A DNA stretch of 64,000 bases, taken from the NCBI RefSeq assembly GCF_030269365.1, contig NZ_BSTF01000003.1, positions 186,001-250,000 of the forward strand, written 5' to 3'. The notes beneath the pieces were generated by a model. It was not told where the DNA came from and did no database searches. It saw nothing but the letters and a program-made list of their open reading frames with translations. Below are positions 52,337-60,760 of this stretch, piece after piece. The position numbers and the translations under genes are program-made. This stretch comes from Lentzea sp. NBRC 102530 (GTDB lineage Bacteria; Actinomycetota; Actinomycetes; Mycobacteriales; Pseudonocardiaceae). Every line of letters begins with the position of its first letter. Within the stretch, counting starts at the first letter, position 1.

Positions 52337-53587
52337 CTAGCGGGGCTTGATGACGTCCGTGCCCATGAACGGCCGCATGGCCTCGGGGATGGTGACCGAG
52401 CCGTCGGCGTTCTGGTGGTTCTCCAGGATCGCGACGATCCACCGGGTCGTCGCGAGCGTGCCGTTCAGCGTGGCCGCGATCTGCGACTTGCCGTTCTCGT
52501 CGCGGTAGCGGACGTTGAGGCGGCGCGCCTGGAACGTCGTGCAGTTCGAGGTCGAGGTGAGCTCACGGTACTTCTGCTGGGTCGGGACCCACGCCTCGCA
52601 GTCGAACTTGCGGTGCGCGGACGTGCCGAGGTCGCCCGTGGCCGTGTCGATGACCCGGTACGGGACCTCGATCTTGGCGAGCATCTCCTCTTCCCAGCCG
52701 AGCAGCCGGGCGTGCTCCGCCTCGGCGTCCTCGGGCTTCACGTACGAGAACATCTCCACCTTGTTGAACTGGTGGACGCGGATGATGCCGCGGGTGTCCT
52801 TGCCGTACGAGCCCGCCTCGCGCCGGTAGCACGACGACCAGCCCGCGTACCGGCGTTCGCCGTCGAGGATCTCGTCGGCGTGGTAGCCCGCGAGCGGCAC
52901 CTCGGACGTGCCGACGAGGTACAGGTCGTCGTTCGGCAGGTGGTAGATCTCGGACGAGTGCGCACCCAGGAACCCGGTGCCCGCCATGATCTCCGGCCGC
53001 ACCAGGGTCGGCGTGATCATGAGCTCGAAGCCGTTGGCCGTGGCCTGCGCCGCCGCCATGTTGAGCAGCGCGAGTTCGAGCTGGGCGCCCACGCCCCTGA
53101 GGAAGTAGAAGCGGCTGCCGCCGACCTTCGCGCCGCGCTCCATGTCGATGGCGCCGAGCTTCGTGCCCAGGTCGAGGTGGTCCTGCGGCTCGAAGTCGAA
53201 CTCGCGCGGCGTGCCCACGGTCTTGACGACGACGAAGTCGTCCTCGCCGCCCACGGGCGCGTCCGGGTGGACCAGGTTCGGGATCCTGGCCAGCAGCTCG
53301 TTGACCTCGTCGGCGGTGGCGTTCTGCTCGGCCTCGGCGGCCTTGACCTCGGCGGCCAGGTCCTTCGCCTTGACGAGCAGCGCGGCGCGGTCGTCGCCCT
53401 TGGCCTTGCCGACCTCCTTGCCGAGCACCTTCTGCTCGGCGCGCAGGGTGTCGGCGCGGGAGATGGCGGAACGCCGGCGCTCGTCCGCGGACAGCAGGCT
53501 GTCCACGACGGCCTCGTCCTCGCCACGGGCACGCTGCGAAGCGCGCACGATCTCCGGGTTCTCGCGCAACACCTTGAGGTCAATCAC
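52337..53587 (-). CDS. serS: Seryl-tRNA synthetase
   Basis: A 416-residue class II synthetase. The N-terminal coiled-coil arm that grips the tRNA-Ser long variable arm spans about residues 30-100. Motif 2 is [22 protein letters not shown] and motif 3 [18 protein letters not shown] chose the GTG at 53587 because orthologs begin (M/V)IDLKVLREN; a GTG at 53608 would add seven residues. Housekeeping gene; the location before a Septum_form gene, zincin, phosphatase and pheA resembles Rv3834c-Rv3838c as I recall it. Confidence 0.95.
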   Translation of the reverse strand: MIDLKVLRENPEIVRASQRARGEDEAVVDSLLSADERRRSAISRADTLRAEQKVLGKEVGKAKGDDRAALLVKAKDLAAEVKAAEAEQNATADEVNELLARIPNLVHPDAPVGGEDDFVVVKTVGTPREFDFEPQDHLDLGTKLGAIDMERGAKVGGSRFYFLRGVGAQLELALLNMAAAQATANGFELMITPTLVRPEIMAGTGFLGAHSSEIYHLPNDDLYLVGTSEVPLAGYHADEILDGERRYAGWSSCYRREAGSYGKDTRGIIRVHQFNKVEMFSYVKPEDAEAEHARLLGWEEEMLAKIEVPYRVIDTATGDLGTSAHRKFDCEAWVPTQQKYRELTSTSNCTTFQARRLNVRYRDENGKSQIAATLNGTLATTRWIVAILENHQNADGSVTIPEAMRPFMGTDVIKPR

Positions 53588-53653
53588 CTGGGAAAGGGTA
53601 GTCGCCACCCGTTCCCCGTTTCATCCGGATATGCGGAACGCGGGACGGTCAAC

Positions 53654-53694
53654 GCGAAGGGACCCGGCGCCAGGTCGGCACCGGGTCCCTTCGC
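53654..53694 (-). terminator. Terminator of the DUF350 gene
   Basis: GCGAAGGGACCCGG (53654-53667) pairs with CCGGGTCCCTTCGC (53681-53694), loop 13 bases. It lies 11 bases past the stop of the DUF350 gene and closes the three-gene operon that starts at 56041. Confidence 0.85.
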
Positions 53695-53704
53695 AGGCTC
53701 GGGC

Positions 53705-54157
53705 CTAGTAGATGGCGAAGGCCACCACGAGGCCGAGGGCGACGTGGGCCGCGGCGACGACGACGGAGGCCGGCGCGAACTGGTCCGACTCGATGATCGA
53801 GCCGATGTCGAGCTTGGTCACCCACTCCAGCAGCCGGACGGCCGCCACCTGCACGATGATGCCGACGATGCCGTAGATCAACGCGGTGAGCAGGCCCTCG
53901 TCGAGCTTGCCGACGGCGTTGAGCATCGCGACGACCACGATGAACGCCATCGAGACGAGGCCGGAGGCGGTGACGATCACGGCGTTCGGGGCACCGTTGC
54001 GGACCAGGAGCGACAGCTTGCCCGGCGTCGTCCAGTCGATCGCGTAGAAGCCGAACACCATGAGGACCAGACCGACGACGGCGTACAGCGCGATCGCGCC
54101 GATGCCCCGGCCGATGGCCGAGCCGAAGCCGGGGTCCAACGCGAGCGTGTAGTCCAT
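53705..54157 (-). CDS. DUF350 (YjfL-like) membrane protein
   Basis: A 150-residue protein with four membrane spans, arranged as the two-fold repeat typical of DUF350: LYAVVGLVLMVFGFYAIDW and VSMAFIVVVAMLNA, then LIYGIVGIIVQVAAVRLLEWV and VVVAAAHVALGLVVAFAIY. It follows the glutathionylspermidine-synthase-like gene by 21 bases. In E. coli yjfL is likewise next to a synthase-like gene (yjfC) and a DUF1190 gene (yjfM). The biochemical role of these sets is unknown to me. Confidence 0.85.
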   Translation of the reverse strand: MDYTLALDPGFGSAIGRGIGAIALYAVVGLVLMVFGFYAIDWTTPGKLSLLVRNGAPNAVIVTASGLVSMAFIVVVAMLNAVGKLDEGLLTALIYGIVGIIVQVAAVRLLEWVTKLDIGSIIESDQFAPASVVVAAAHVALGLVVAFAIY

Positions 54158-54178
54158 TTCCCGTTCCCTTTCGGAGTC

Positions 54179-55342
54179 TTACTCAACAATTCGATGCGGC
54201 ACGAACGCCGCGCCGTCGTCGGTCACCAGACCGACCGTTTCCCGGATGCCGAGGCCTGCCGACGTGTCGCCGACGACCCAGGCACCCAACGCGGGGCGGT
54301 AGCCGTCGAACTCCGGGAGCGGATCGAACAGCTGGTACACGAAGCCTTCTTTGCCGTACACGCCACCGGTCTGCGTCTCGTAGCCCGGTGCGACGATCTG
54401 GATGTTCGCGCCCTCGCGGCCGAGCATCGGCTTGCGCACGTACTCGGTGAGCATGCCGGGGTCGTTGAGGTACGCGGGGAGCAGGTTGGGGTGGCCCGGG
54501 TACATCTCCCACAGGATCGCGAGCAGCGCCTTGTTCGAGAGCAGCATCTTCCACAGCGGCTCGATGAACAGCGTGCTGGGCAGCGTCTCGACGGCGTGGC
54601 GGCCGAACTGCTCCTCGACCACCCACTCCCACGGGTAGAGCTTGAAGAGCGTGCTGATCGGGGCCTCTTCGAGGTCCACGAAGCGGCCCAGCAGCGAGTC
54701 CCAGCCGATGTCCTCGATCGCGATGCCCACGGTGTTCAGGCCGGCCTCGGCCGCCGTCTCCTGCAGGCACGCGGTCGTCAGGTGGTCCTCACCGGACGGG
54801 TCCGCGCCCGACCAGCTGAAGTGCAGCTCGCCCGACGGCAGCTTGGCGCCGATCTCGGTCCAGCGCTCGACCAGGCGCTCGTGCAACGAGTTCCACTGGT
54901 CGTCGTCCGGGAAGACCTCTTCCTTCCAGTACCACTGGATGTACGCGGCCTCCAGCAACGAGGTGGGGGTGTCCGCGTTGTACTCCAGCATCTTCGCCGG
55001 GCCCGAGCCGTCGTAGCGCAGGTCGAAGCGGCCGTAGAGGTGCGGGTCGCGGCGGCGCCACGACTCGGCGATGTGCGGCCACACCCACTCGGGGATGCCG
55101 AAGTCGCGGTACCGCTCGGTGAGCACGACGTTGTCCACCGCGTCAAGGCACATGGAGTGGAGGAGCTCGACGTCGGCTTCGAGCGAGAGGATCTCGCTCA
55201 TCTCGAACACGTAGTGCACCGACTCGTCCCAGTAAGGACGGTCGGCGCCGTTCGCGTACTTCGCGGGCAGGCCGAAGACCAGACCCTGGTCGGAGACCGT
55301 CCGCTGCCAGTTCGGCCGCGGGTGTGAAGCTTCCCGGCGCAA
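54179..55342 (-). CDS. Glutathionylspermidine-synthase-like ATP-grasp protein (YgiC/YjfC type)
   Basis: A 387-residue protein that equals the synthetase domain of glutathionylspermidine synthase without the amidase part. Recognisable elements are RFDLRYDGSGPAKMLEYNADTPTSLLEAAYIQW (Mg and ATP ligands), FIEPLWKMLLSNKALLAILWEMYPGHPNLLPA and YVRKPMLGREGANI (the ATP-grasp lysine). It should ligate a carboxylate to an amine using ATP. Glutathione is not expected in actinobacteria, so the substrate must differ. It begins at a TTG (55342) with GGAGG 10 bases upstream, 6 bases after the preceding stop. Confidence 0.85.
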   Translation of the reverse strand: MRREASHPRPNWQRTVSDQGLVFGLPAKYANGADRPYWDESVHYVFEMSEILSLEADVELLHSMCLDAVDNVVLTERYRDFGIPEWVWPHIAESWRRRDPHLYGRFDLRYDGSGPAKMLEYNADTPTSLLEAAYIQWYWKEEVFPDDDQWNSLHERLVERWTEIGAKLPSGELHFSWSGADPSGEDHLTTACLQETAAEAGLNTVGIAIEDIGWDSLLGRFVDLEEAPISTLFKLYPWEWVVEEQFGRHAVETLPSTLFIEPLWKMLLSNKALLAILWEMYPGHPNLLPAYLNDPGMLTEYVRKPMLGREGANIQIVAPGYETQTGGVYGKEGFVYQLFDPLPEFDGYRPALGAWVVGDTSAGLGIRETVGLVTDDGAAFVPHRIVE

Positions 55343-55348
55343 GTGTGC

Positions 55349-56041
55349 TCAGCCTCCGCTGCTCTTCGATCCGCTGCTGATGCCGAACCCGCCGCGCTGG
55401 ACCGAGGTGCCCGACTTCGTGCTGACGTTCGCACCCTTGGGGATCGTGTAGCTGCCGCCGGACACCTTCTGACCGACCGAGCCCGAGCCGCCGTAGTTGT
55501 AGCGGTACGACGAGCCACCGATGTAGATGAAGCCGCCGCTGCTGTACCCGCCATGGCTGCGGTAGTACGACTCGTCGCAGTAATCGTCGTCGACGATCAC
55601 GTTGTTCGAGTCGGTGCACTGCGCCGTGACGTTCTTCGGGCTCGCGGCCGCGTACCAGATCGCGACGAGCGCGACCACGCCGACGGTGACGCCACCGCCG
55701 ATGAGCAGGCGCTTGCGCTTCTTGCGCTTCTTCTCGAACGCGGCGGACTCGGCGGCGAACCGCTCCTGCTGCGCCTTGAGGGCGGCGGCGCGGGCGCGTT
55801 GCTCGGCGACCGTGGCCTGGCGCGGCTTGGTCACGCCCGCCTGCTGCTGGCGCATCTTGCCCTTGGTGGGCGCGCCCTGGTTCGGCCTGGGCCCCTGGTT
55901 CGGGGCAGGCTGGTTCGGCGCAGGTGCCGGCTGGTACGGCGGCGGCTGCTGCTGCGGCTGTTGCGGCTGGCCGGGCTGTCCCGACGGCGGCCCCTGCTCG
56001 GGCGTCGGCTGGCCAGGTCCTGGCTGGTTGTTGTCAGTCAT
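55349..56041 (-). CDS. YgiB/DUF1190-like exported membrane-anchored protein
   Basis: A 230-residue protein. Residues 1-70 are a Pro/Gln/Asn-rich disordered segment, 75-112 a basic coiled coil and 113-133 a membrane anchor. The outside part has two cysteines (AQC and DDYC), the tyrosine/glycine-rich SYYRSHGGYSSGGF and a C-terminal QRGGFGISSGSKSSGG. The RGGFG ending and CxxSxYYR-type spacing resemble the E. coli YgiB/YjfM (DUF1190) proteins, whose genes also sit beside a synthase-like gene. The assignment to DUF1190 is by pattern and context. The ATG at 56041 has GGGAG upstream. Confidence 0.65.
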   Translation of the reverse strand: MTDNNQPGPGQPTPEQGPPSGQPGQPQQPQQQPPPYQPAPAPNQPAPNQGPRPNQGAPTKGKMRQQQAGVTKPRQATVAEQRARAAALKAQQERFAAESAAFEKKRKKRKRLLIGGGVTVGVVALVAIWYAAASPKNVTAQCTDSNNVIVDDDYCDESYYRSHGGYSSGGFIYIGGSSYRYNYGGSGSVGQKVSGGSYTIPKGANVSTKSGTSVQRGGFGISSGSKSSGG

Positions 56042-56169
56042 CACCACTCCCGCGGGCAAGGTACCTAGCGAGACAGCTCCAACACGGCCAATTGAGTGAC
56101 GAGTGTCCTAATAGCAACACTCGGCACCCAACCCCCCGGCGCACAGCGGTCTCACACGGCACGGGCATC

Positions 56170-57261
56170 ATGGATGAGATGTCTTCGAGCGCCGGTTGGT
56201 TGAGTCGATCTGGTCACATCCGCGACACGCGGCTTGTGATGGTCGGCGCGTTCGTGGGCGCGTTCGGCTTGTTGATGTTGTCCGCGTTCACGTCCGTGCT
56301 GGCAGGAGGCCCGCTCAGCACCAAACGCGAGCTCGTCAACGCTGCCTACCAGGCCGTGACGGGCGAATGCCTCAACTGGGAGAAACCGGATCTGTCGGAC
56401 GCGCAGAAGGTCGACTGCACCGCCGCGCACAAGTTCGAGGTCACCGGAACCGCCGACATCACGGCCGCGTATCCGAGGGAAGCGCCGTTCCCGAACGGCG
56501 AGACCTGGGAGAAGATCGCGCAGGAGAACTGCGCCCAGGCCTCCACGACGTACATGGCGGGCAAGCTCGACCCCGAGGGCAAGTACGGCGTCAGCACCCT
56601 CAACCCGGACGAGACCCGCTGGAAGAGCGGATACCGGCAGCTCAGATGCGGTCTGCAGGTCACCGCCCCGTCCGGCGCCGCCCTGCCGTCGTTCGGCAGC
56701 GCGAAGACCCAGGACCAGTCGAACGTCTACGACCCGGGCGTGTGCGTGGCGCTCGGCGAGAACAACACGGTCGGTGACCCGATCGAGTGCGCCAAGCCGC
56801 ACGCGTTCGAGATCGTCGGCGTCGTCCAGCACCCCGAGGGCCCGTTCGTCGCCCCGGAGGCCCAGGACGCCGCCATGTCCGAGAAGTGCGCGGTCATCGC
56901 CGCCGAGTACACCGGCGGCGCCGACCTGAAGGCTAAGGGCCTGCTCGTCACCTGGGACACGCGCGTCGAGGCGAGCTGGGCCGTCGGCTCCCGCAAGGCC
57001 AACTGCAAGATCGGCGCCGTCCCCCAGGGCAACAACCTCGTCGCCTGGGAAGGCACCGTCCGCAACCCCAACGGCGCGCCGCTGACCACCGCGAACCCGC
57101 CGCAGACCACCTCGGTCAAGGCCCAGGACGAGCCAACCGGCGCACCGCTGCACTCCGAGAGCAACGGCTCCCAGTCCTCCGAGCCCGGCAAGCCCTCCGA
57201 CTCCGACAAGCCCGACAAGCCCTCGTCCAACGCGCCACCTTCGAGCACAGAGAACCGATGA
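56170..57261 (+). CDS. Membrane-anchored Septum_form domain protein (Rv3835-like)
   Basis: A 363-residue protein: short cytoplasmic N-terminus, one membrane span (about 23-45, VMVGAFVGAFGLLMLSAFTSV), two related extracellular modules each with paired cysteines, and a Ser/Pro/Lys-rich tail from about 300. The modules read GECLNWEKPDLSDAQKVDCTAAHKFEV and GVCVALGENNTVGDPIECAKPHAFEI, the Septum_form pattern. The ATG at 56170 is the first good start; 56179 is an alternative. The stop overlaps the zincin gene (ATGA). As I recall, Rv3835 occupies the same position in M. tuberculosis. Confidence 0.8.
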   Translation: MDEMSSSAGWLSRSGHIRDTRLVMVGAFVGAFGLLMLSAFTSVLAGGPLSTKRELVNAAYQAVTGECLNWEKPDLSDAQKVDCTAAHKFEVTGTADITAAYPREAPFPNGETWEKIAQENCAQASTTYMAGKLDPEGKYGVSTLNPDETRWKSGYRQLRCGLQVTAPSGAALPSFGSAKTQDQSNVYDPGVCVALGENNTVGDPIECAKPHAFEIVGVVQHPEGPFVAPEAQDAAMSEKCAVIAAEYTGGADLKAKGLLVTWDTRVEASWAVGSRKANCKIGAVPQGNNLVAWEGTVRNPNGAPLTTANPPQTTSVKAQDEPTGAPLHSESNGSQSSEPGKPSDSDKPDKPSSNAPPSSTENR

Positions 57262-57608
57262 CAGTCGAGATGACCCGGGCCCGCTTCGAGGAGCTGGTCG
57301 AGGAAGCCCTGGACCTGCTGCCCGAGGACTTCATGCACGCCATGAACAACGTGGTGGTGCTGGTCGAGGACCGCAACCCCGAGGAGCCCTCGCTGCTCGG
57401 GCTCTACCAGGGCATCGCGCTGACCGAGCGCAACTCCGACTACGGCGGCACGCTGCCGGACCACATCTTCATCTACCGCGACGCGATCCTCGACATCTGC
57501 CAGACGGAGGAGGACGTGGTGGAGGAGGTCGTGGTCACCGTGCTGCACGAGGTCGCGCACCACTTCGGGGTGGACGACGCGAAGCTGCACGAACTCGGCT
57601 GGGGCTGA
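57258..57608 (+). CDS. Small zincin-like metallopeptidase family protein (Rv3836-like)
   Basis: A 116-residue protein with the complete extended zinc motif HEVAHHFGVDD (HExxHxxGxxD) near the C-terminus and the acidic helix VEEALDLLPEDFMHAMNNVVV at the N-terminus, the shape of the minimal zincin family DUF1025. The substrate is unknown. Start overlaps the Septum_form gene stop (ATGA), so they are made together. Confidence 0.88.
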   Translation: MTVEMTRARFEELVEEALDLLPEDFMHAMNNVVVLVEDRNPEEPSLLGLYQGIALTERNSDYGGTLPDHIFIYRDAILDICQTEEDVVEEVVVTVLHEVAHHFGVDDAKLHELGWG

Positions 57609-57657
57609 CCCTCCCCCGCGCGGGTGAGGAGGTTGGACCGTCTGGCAGGTTGTACGG

Positions 57658-58554
57658 GTGCCAACGAACCGTCGTCTGGGTCTGCGCGCACCCGTCCGCC
57701 GCCGCAAGGCGCCGAACTGGCAGACCGTCACCTCCGTCGTCACGGCCGTCACCGCCGCGGGCGCGCTCGTCTTCACCGGGCTGTCGCTCCAGGCCACCCG
57801 CGACCAGGTCACCGTGGCGTTGAAGCAGCACGAGCTGACCGAGCAGGGCCAGGTCACCGACCGGTACACCAAGGCCGTGGAGCAGTTGGGCAAGGCCGGG
57901 CCCGAGAACCTGCACAGCCGGCTGGGTGCCGTGTACGCGCTGGAACGCCTCGGCCGCGACTCACCGCGCGACCAGACGACGGTCCTCGAGGTGCTCCTGG
58001 CGTTCGTCCGCACCACGGCCCAGGGCGTACCCGACGACTCCCCGGCACGCCGGGAGAAGTGCGGTGCCACCACGGTGGACGTTCAAGCCGCGCTGACCGT
58101 GCTGGGACGTCGCGACCCGCAGCAGGACCGGGGCTTCAAGTTCGATCTCCGCCGTCTCTGTCTGGCCGGCGTGAACCTCACCGAAGCAAGTCTGGAAGGC
58201 GCCGACCTGCGCGGCTCCGTGCTGTCGGAAGCGCTGTTGTTGCGGACGAATCTCAGCCGCGCACAGCTCGACCACACCGATCTGTTCAGGGTCCAGGCGG
58301 ATGACGCGCGCTTCGTTTCCGCCTCACTGAGCAGCGCCGTCTTCAGCTCGGCACTTCTGGAGAGGACCGACTTCACCGGAGCCACCCTGTCCTACGCGAA
58401 GATGACCGAGACCTACCTGAAAAACGCGATCCTCGATCGCGCATCCCTCAACTCCACCGATCTCAGTGGAGCGCGGTTGCACGACGCCAAGCACCACCGC
58501 ACCAGGGTCGAGGGTGTCGTGGTCAACGATCAAACCGAGGGCGAGTGGTGGTGA
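57658..58554 (+). CDS. Membrane-anchored pentapeptide-repeat protein
   Basis: A 298-residue protein starting at a GTG. A membrane span lies at about 22-45 (VTSVVTAVTAAGALVFTGLSL), followed by a helical ERLGR-containing linker (RYTKAVEQLGKAGPENLHSRLGAVYALERLGRDS) seen in many actinobacterial membrane pentapeptide proteins. Pentapeptide repeats A(D/N)Lxx run from about 160 to 285 (LAGVNLTEASLEGADLRGSVL and on). Repeats fold as a right-handed quadrilateral helix. The role is unknown; the start is 49 bases past the zincin gene. Confidence 0.82.
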   Translation: MPTNRRLGLRAPVRRRKAPNWQTVTSVVTAVTAAGALVFTGLSLQATRDQVTVALKQHELTEQGQVTDRYTKAVEQLGKAGPENLHSRLGAVYALERLGRDSPRDQTTVLEVLLAFVRTTAQGVPDDSPARREKCGATTVDVQAALTVLGRRDPQQDRGFKFDLRRLCLAGVNLTEASLEGADLRGSVLSEALLLRTNLSRAQLDHTDLFRVQADDARFVSASLSSAVFSSALLERTDFTGATLSYAKMTETYLKNAILDRASLNSTDLSGARLHDAKHHRTRVEGVVVNDQTEGEWW

Positions 58555-58557
58555 GGC

Positions 58558-59151
58558 TTAGATCTCGACGCCCGCCCACGAACGGCACACCCACGTGTCA
58601 CCCTCGGTCTCCAGCACCACGACCCCGGTGTTCGGCAGCAGGTTCTCGGCCAGCTCCACCGGCACGTTCGACGCCAGCGCCAGCGCCCCCATCCGCCCCG
58701 CGCCACCGTGCGTCACGACCATGACGGTGCCCTCGGCACGGATCGACGCGATGGCCGCGAGGAACCGGTCCAGCACCTGCTGCCCGCTCTCCCCGCCACC
58801 GGGGAACGGCACGTCCAGCGCACCCTCGGCCCACTGGATCACGGTCTCGAGGTAGGTCTGGTACGCCTCGGGGTCGTTGCGGCCCTCGAGCGAGCCGACC
58901 TGGATCTCCTCGATGCCCTCCAGGACCTGGACGGGCAGGCCGAAGCGTTCGGCGGTGGGGAGCGCGGTTTGCTGGGCGCGCAGGCCGATGCTCGCGTAGA
59001 CCGCTGTCAACGACTCCGAAGCCAGGGCGTCGGCCAGTTCGCGGGCCTGTTTGTGGCCCAGTTCGGTGAGGGGCGGGCCTGGCATGGCCGTGTCCAGCCT
59101 GCGTTCGGTGTTCGACGCCGTCTCACCGTGCCTGACCAGCAGCAACCTCAC
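58558..59151 (-). CDS. Histidine phosphatase (phosphoglycerate-mutase superfamily)
   Basis: A 197-residue enzyme with the phospho-histidine motif LVRHGETASNTERR near the N-terminus and the second catalytic His in VVTHGGAGR. Branch 1 of the superfamily; a true mutase is less likely than a phosphatase at this length. The GTG at 59151 overlaps the pheA stop (GTGA), so it is coupled to pheA, the order known from M. tuberculosis (Rv3837c-Rv3838c, from memory). Confidence 0.9.
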   Translation of the reverse strand: MRLLLVRHGETASNTERRLDTAMPGPPLTELGHKQARELADALASESLTAVYASIGLRAQQTALPTAERFGLPVQVLEGIEEIQVGSLEGRNDPEAYQTYLETVIQWAEGALDVPFPGGGESGQQVLDRFLAAIASIRAEGTVMVVTHGGAGRMGALALASNVPVELAENLLPNTGVVVLETEGDTWVCRSWAGVEI

Positions 59152-60038
59152 CCGCGCTCGCCCTTTCTGACAGCATCGACCCAGGAGGCGGCTGCGGCGA
59201 ACTCGGCGTTGTGAGCCTCGACGGGCTCGTGGTCGGCCTTCGGGAAGGACCCGAGGAACCGGATCTCGCGCGAGTGTCGGTGCAGCGCGGCCAGCGCGTC
59301 ACCGATCCTCGGCTCTGCGATGTGCCCCTCGACGTCGATGTAGAAGCGGTACGTCCCCAGTTTGCCCTTCTGCGGGCGTGATTCGAGGCCGGTGAGATTG
59401 ATGCCACGCAGCGCCAGTTCGGTGAGCAGTTCGGACAGCACACCCACGCGGTTCGGGGTGGTGACGACGACGCTCGTGCGGTCCGCGCCGGTCGGCTCGG
59501 GCAGTGCGCCCGGCCGGCGCAGCAGGAGGAAGCGGGTGCGGGCGTCGGGGACGTCGAGGACGTCGGTGGCGTACTCGTCGAGCTTGTAGTGGTTGACGGC
59601 GACCGGAGCGGAGACGGCCGCGTCGAACTCGCCTCGTTCGACGGCTGCCGCTGCGGCCGCGGTCGACGAGGTGGCGATCGAGGTGGCGCCGGGCAACGAC
59701 GCGGCGATCCACTCGCGGACCTGGGCGAGGGCGTGCGGGTGCGAGGCGATCGTGGCGATCGACGAGGTACCCGGACGGACCAGGACGCTGAAGCGGACGT
59801 CGAGGACGGTCTCGGCCACGGCCACGACCGGCTCGTCGCGCACCAGGGCGTCCAGGGTGGCGGGGACGGCGCCCTCGACGGAGTTCTCGATCGGCACGCA
59901 CGCGAAGTCGGTCTCGCCGGAACGCAGTGCGGCGAAGGCGAGCGGGATCGTCTCGACCGGGACGAGCTCACCGGAGAACCGCATGGCGGCCTGCTCGGTG
60001 AAGGTCCCCTGTGGTCCGAAGTACGCAATGCGAGGCAC
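59148..60038 (-). CDS. pheA: Prephenate dehydratase
   Basis: A 296-residue monofunctional prephenate dehydratase that makes phenylpyruvate for phenylalanine synthesis. The catalytic domain begins YFGPQGTFTEQA and contains CVPIENSVEG and the TRF triplet in DARTRFLLL. The C-terminal ACT domain carries LTGLESRP, where phenylalanine binds for feedback inhibition. No chorismate mutase domain is fused. It starts at a GTG (60038). Confidence 0.95.
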   Translation of the reverse strand: MPRIAYFGPQGTFTEQAAMRFSGELVPVETIPLAFAALRSGETDFACVPIENSVEGAVPATLDALVRDEPVVAVAETVLDVRFSVLVRPGTSSIATIASHPHALAQVREWIAASLPGATSIATSSTAAAAAAVERGEFDAAVSAPVAVNHYKLDEYATDVLDVPDARTRFLLLRRPGALPEPTGADRTSVVVTTPNRVGVLSELLTELALRGINLTGLESRPQKGKLGTYRFYIDVEGHIAEPRIGDALAALHRHSREIRFLGSFPKADHEPVEAHNAEFAAAASWVDAVRKGERG

Positions 60039-60136
60039 CGAGTCAGCGTAGTGCGGCCCACGAGTGGCGAATCACGCCTGTGTCAGGCGCCAAACCTGGG
60101 TTCCGTCAGGACCGTTCGAACTGGAATGCTTGGGGC

Positions 60137-60703
60137 GTGCCCGCTCTAGCGCCAGAACTCGTGTTGTGCGCGGTCGACGAACCGATGGCGAACGCCTGGC
60201 TCACCGTCGCGGACGGACGCACCGGGGTGAGGGTGCACCGCGGGTCCGTGCTGGACATCCACGCGCAGGCCATCGTGAGCCCCGCCAACTCGCAGGGCTG
60301 GATGCGCGGCGGCATCGACGCCGTCTACGCCACGGCCTTCCCCCAGGTCGAGAACAACGTCCGCAGCGCCGTCCTCGCGTTGCACGGCGGTGAGCTCCCG
60401 GTGGGCGAGGCGCAGATCGTGGCGACGGGCGAGACCGAACCCGCGTGGCTCATCAGCGCCCCGACCATGCGCCTGCCCGGCGAACGGCTGCCGGTCGACA
60501 CCGTCCACCCGTACCTGGCCGCGCGCGCCGTGCTGATGCTCTGGCTCACCGGGCGCCTGGAGGACGGCACGCCGGTGCGCGACGCCGTCCGGACGATCGC
60601 GATGCCGGGCCTCGGCACCGGGGTCGGCGGCGTCGCACCGTCCACGTGCGCGCACCAGGTCGCCGCCGCGTGGGACGAGGCGTTCAACCCGCTGCACGTC
60701 TGA
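60137..60703 (+). CDS. Macro-domain (ADP-ribose-binding type) protein
   Basis: A 188-residue macro-domain protein. HRGSVLDIHAQAIVSPANSQGWMRGGIDAVYATAF is the ligand loop, with SPANSQGWMRGGID in place of the usual NAAN...GGGGVAGAI. TIAMPGLGTGVGGVAPSTCAHQVAAAW is the second phosphate loop. The middle segment LISAPTMRLPGERLP is specific to a group that often binds or processes ADP-ribose derivatives. The GTG at 60137 is my choice; an ATG at 60184 would remove part of the first strand. Confidence 0.75.
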   Translation: MPALAPELVLCAVDEPMANAWLTVADGRTGVRVHRGSVLDIHAQAIVSPANSQGWMRGGIDAVYATAFPQVENNVRSAVLALHGGELPVGEAQIVATGETEPAWLISAPTMRLPGERLPVDTVHPYLAARAVLMLWLTGRLEDGTPVRDAVRTIAMPGLGTGVGGVAPSTCAHQVAAAWDEAFNPLHV

Positions 60704-60760
60704 CTGTCCACAAGACCTGTGCACAACCCTGTGGACAGAGCTGTGGGCAGCTGTGGACTA
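60704..60760. promoter_or_regulatory. Cluster of DnaA-box-like words
   Basis: Four 9-mers differ from the DnaA box TTGTCCACA by one or two bases: CTGTCCACA at 60704-60712, and on the opposite strand at 60718-60726 (TTGTGCACA), 60730-60738 (CTGTCCACA) and 60752-60760 (TAGTCCACA). The first and third also form an inverted repeat, so a convergent terminator is an alternative reading. No origin gene is nearby. Confidence 0.35.

Noticed and set aside
52415..55327. 970-codon open frame on the plus strand
   Set aside because: Antisense to serS, the DUF350 gene and the synthase-like gene; the composition is a Val/Arg/Asp/Glu-rich shadow and it crosses two terminators.
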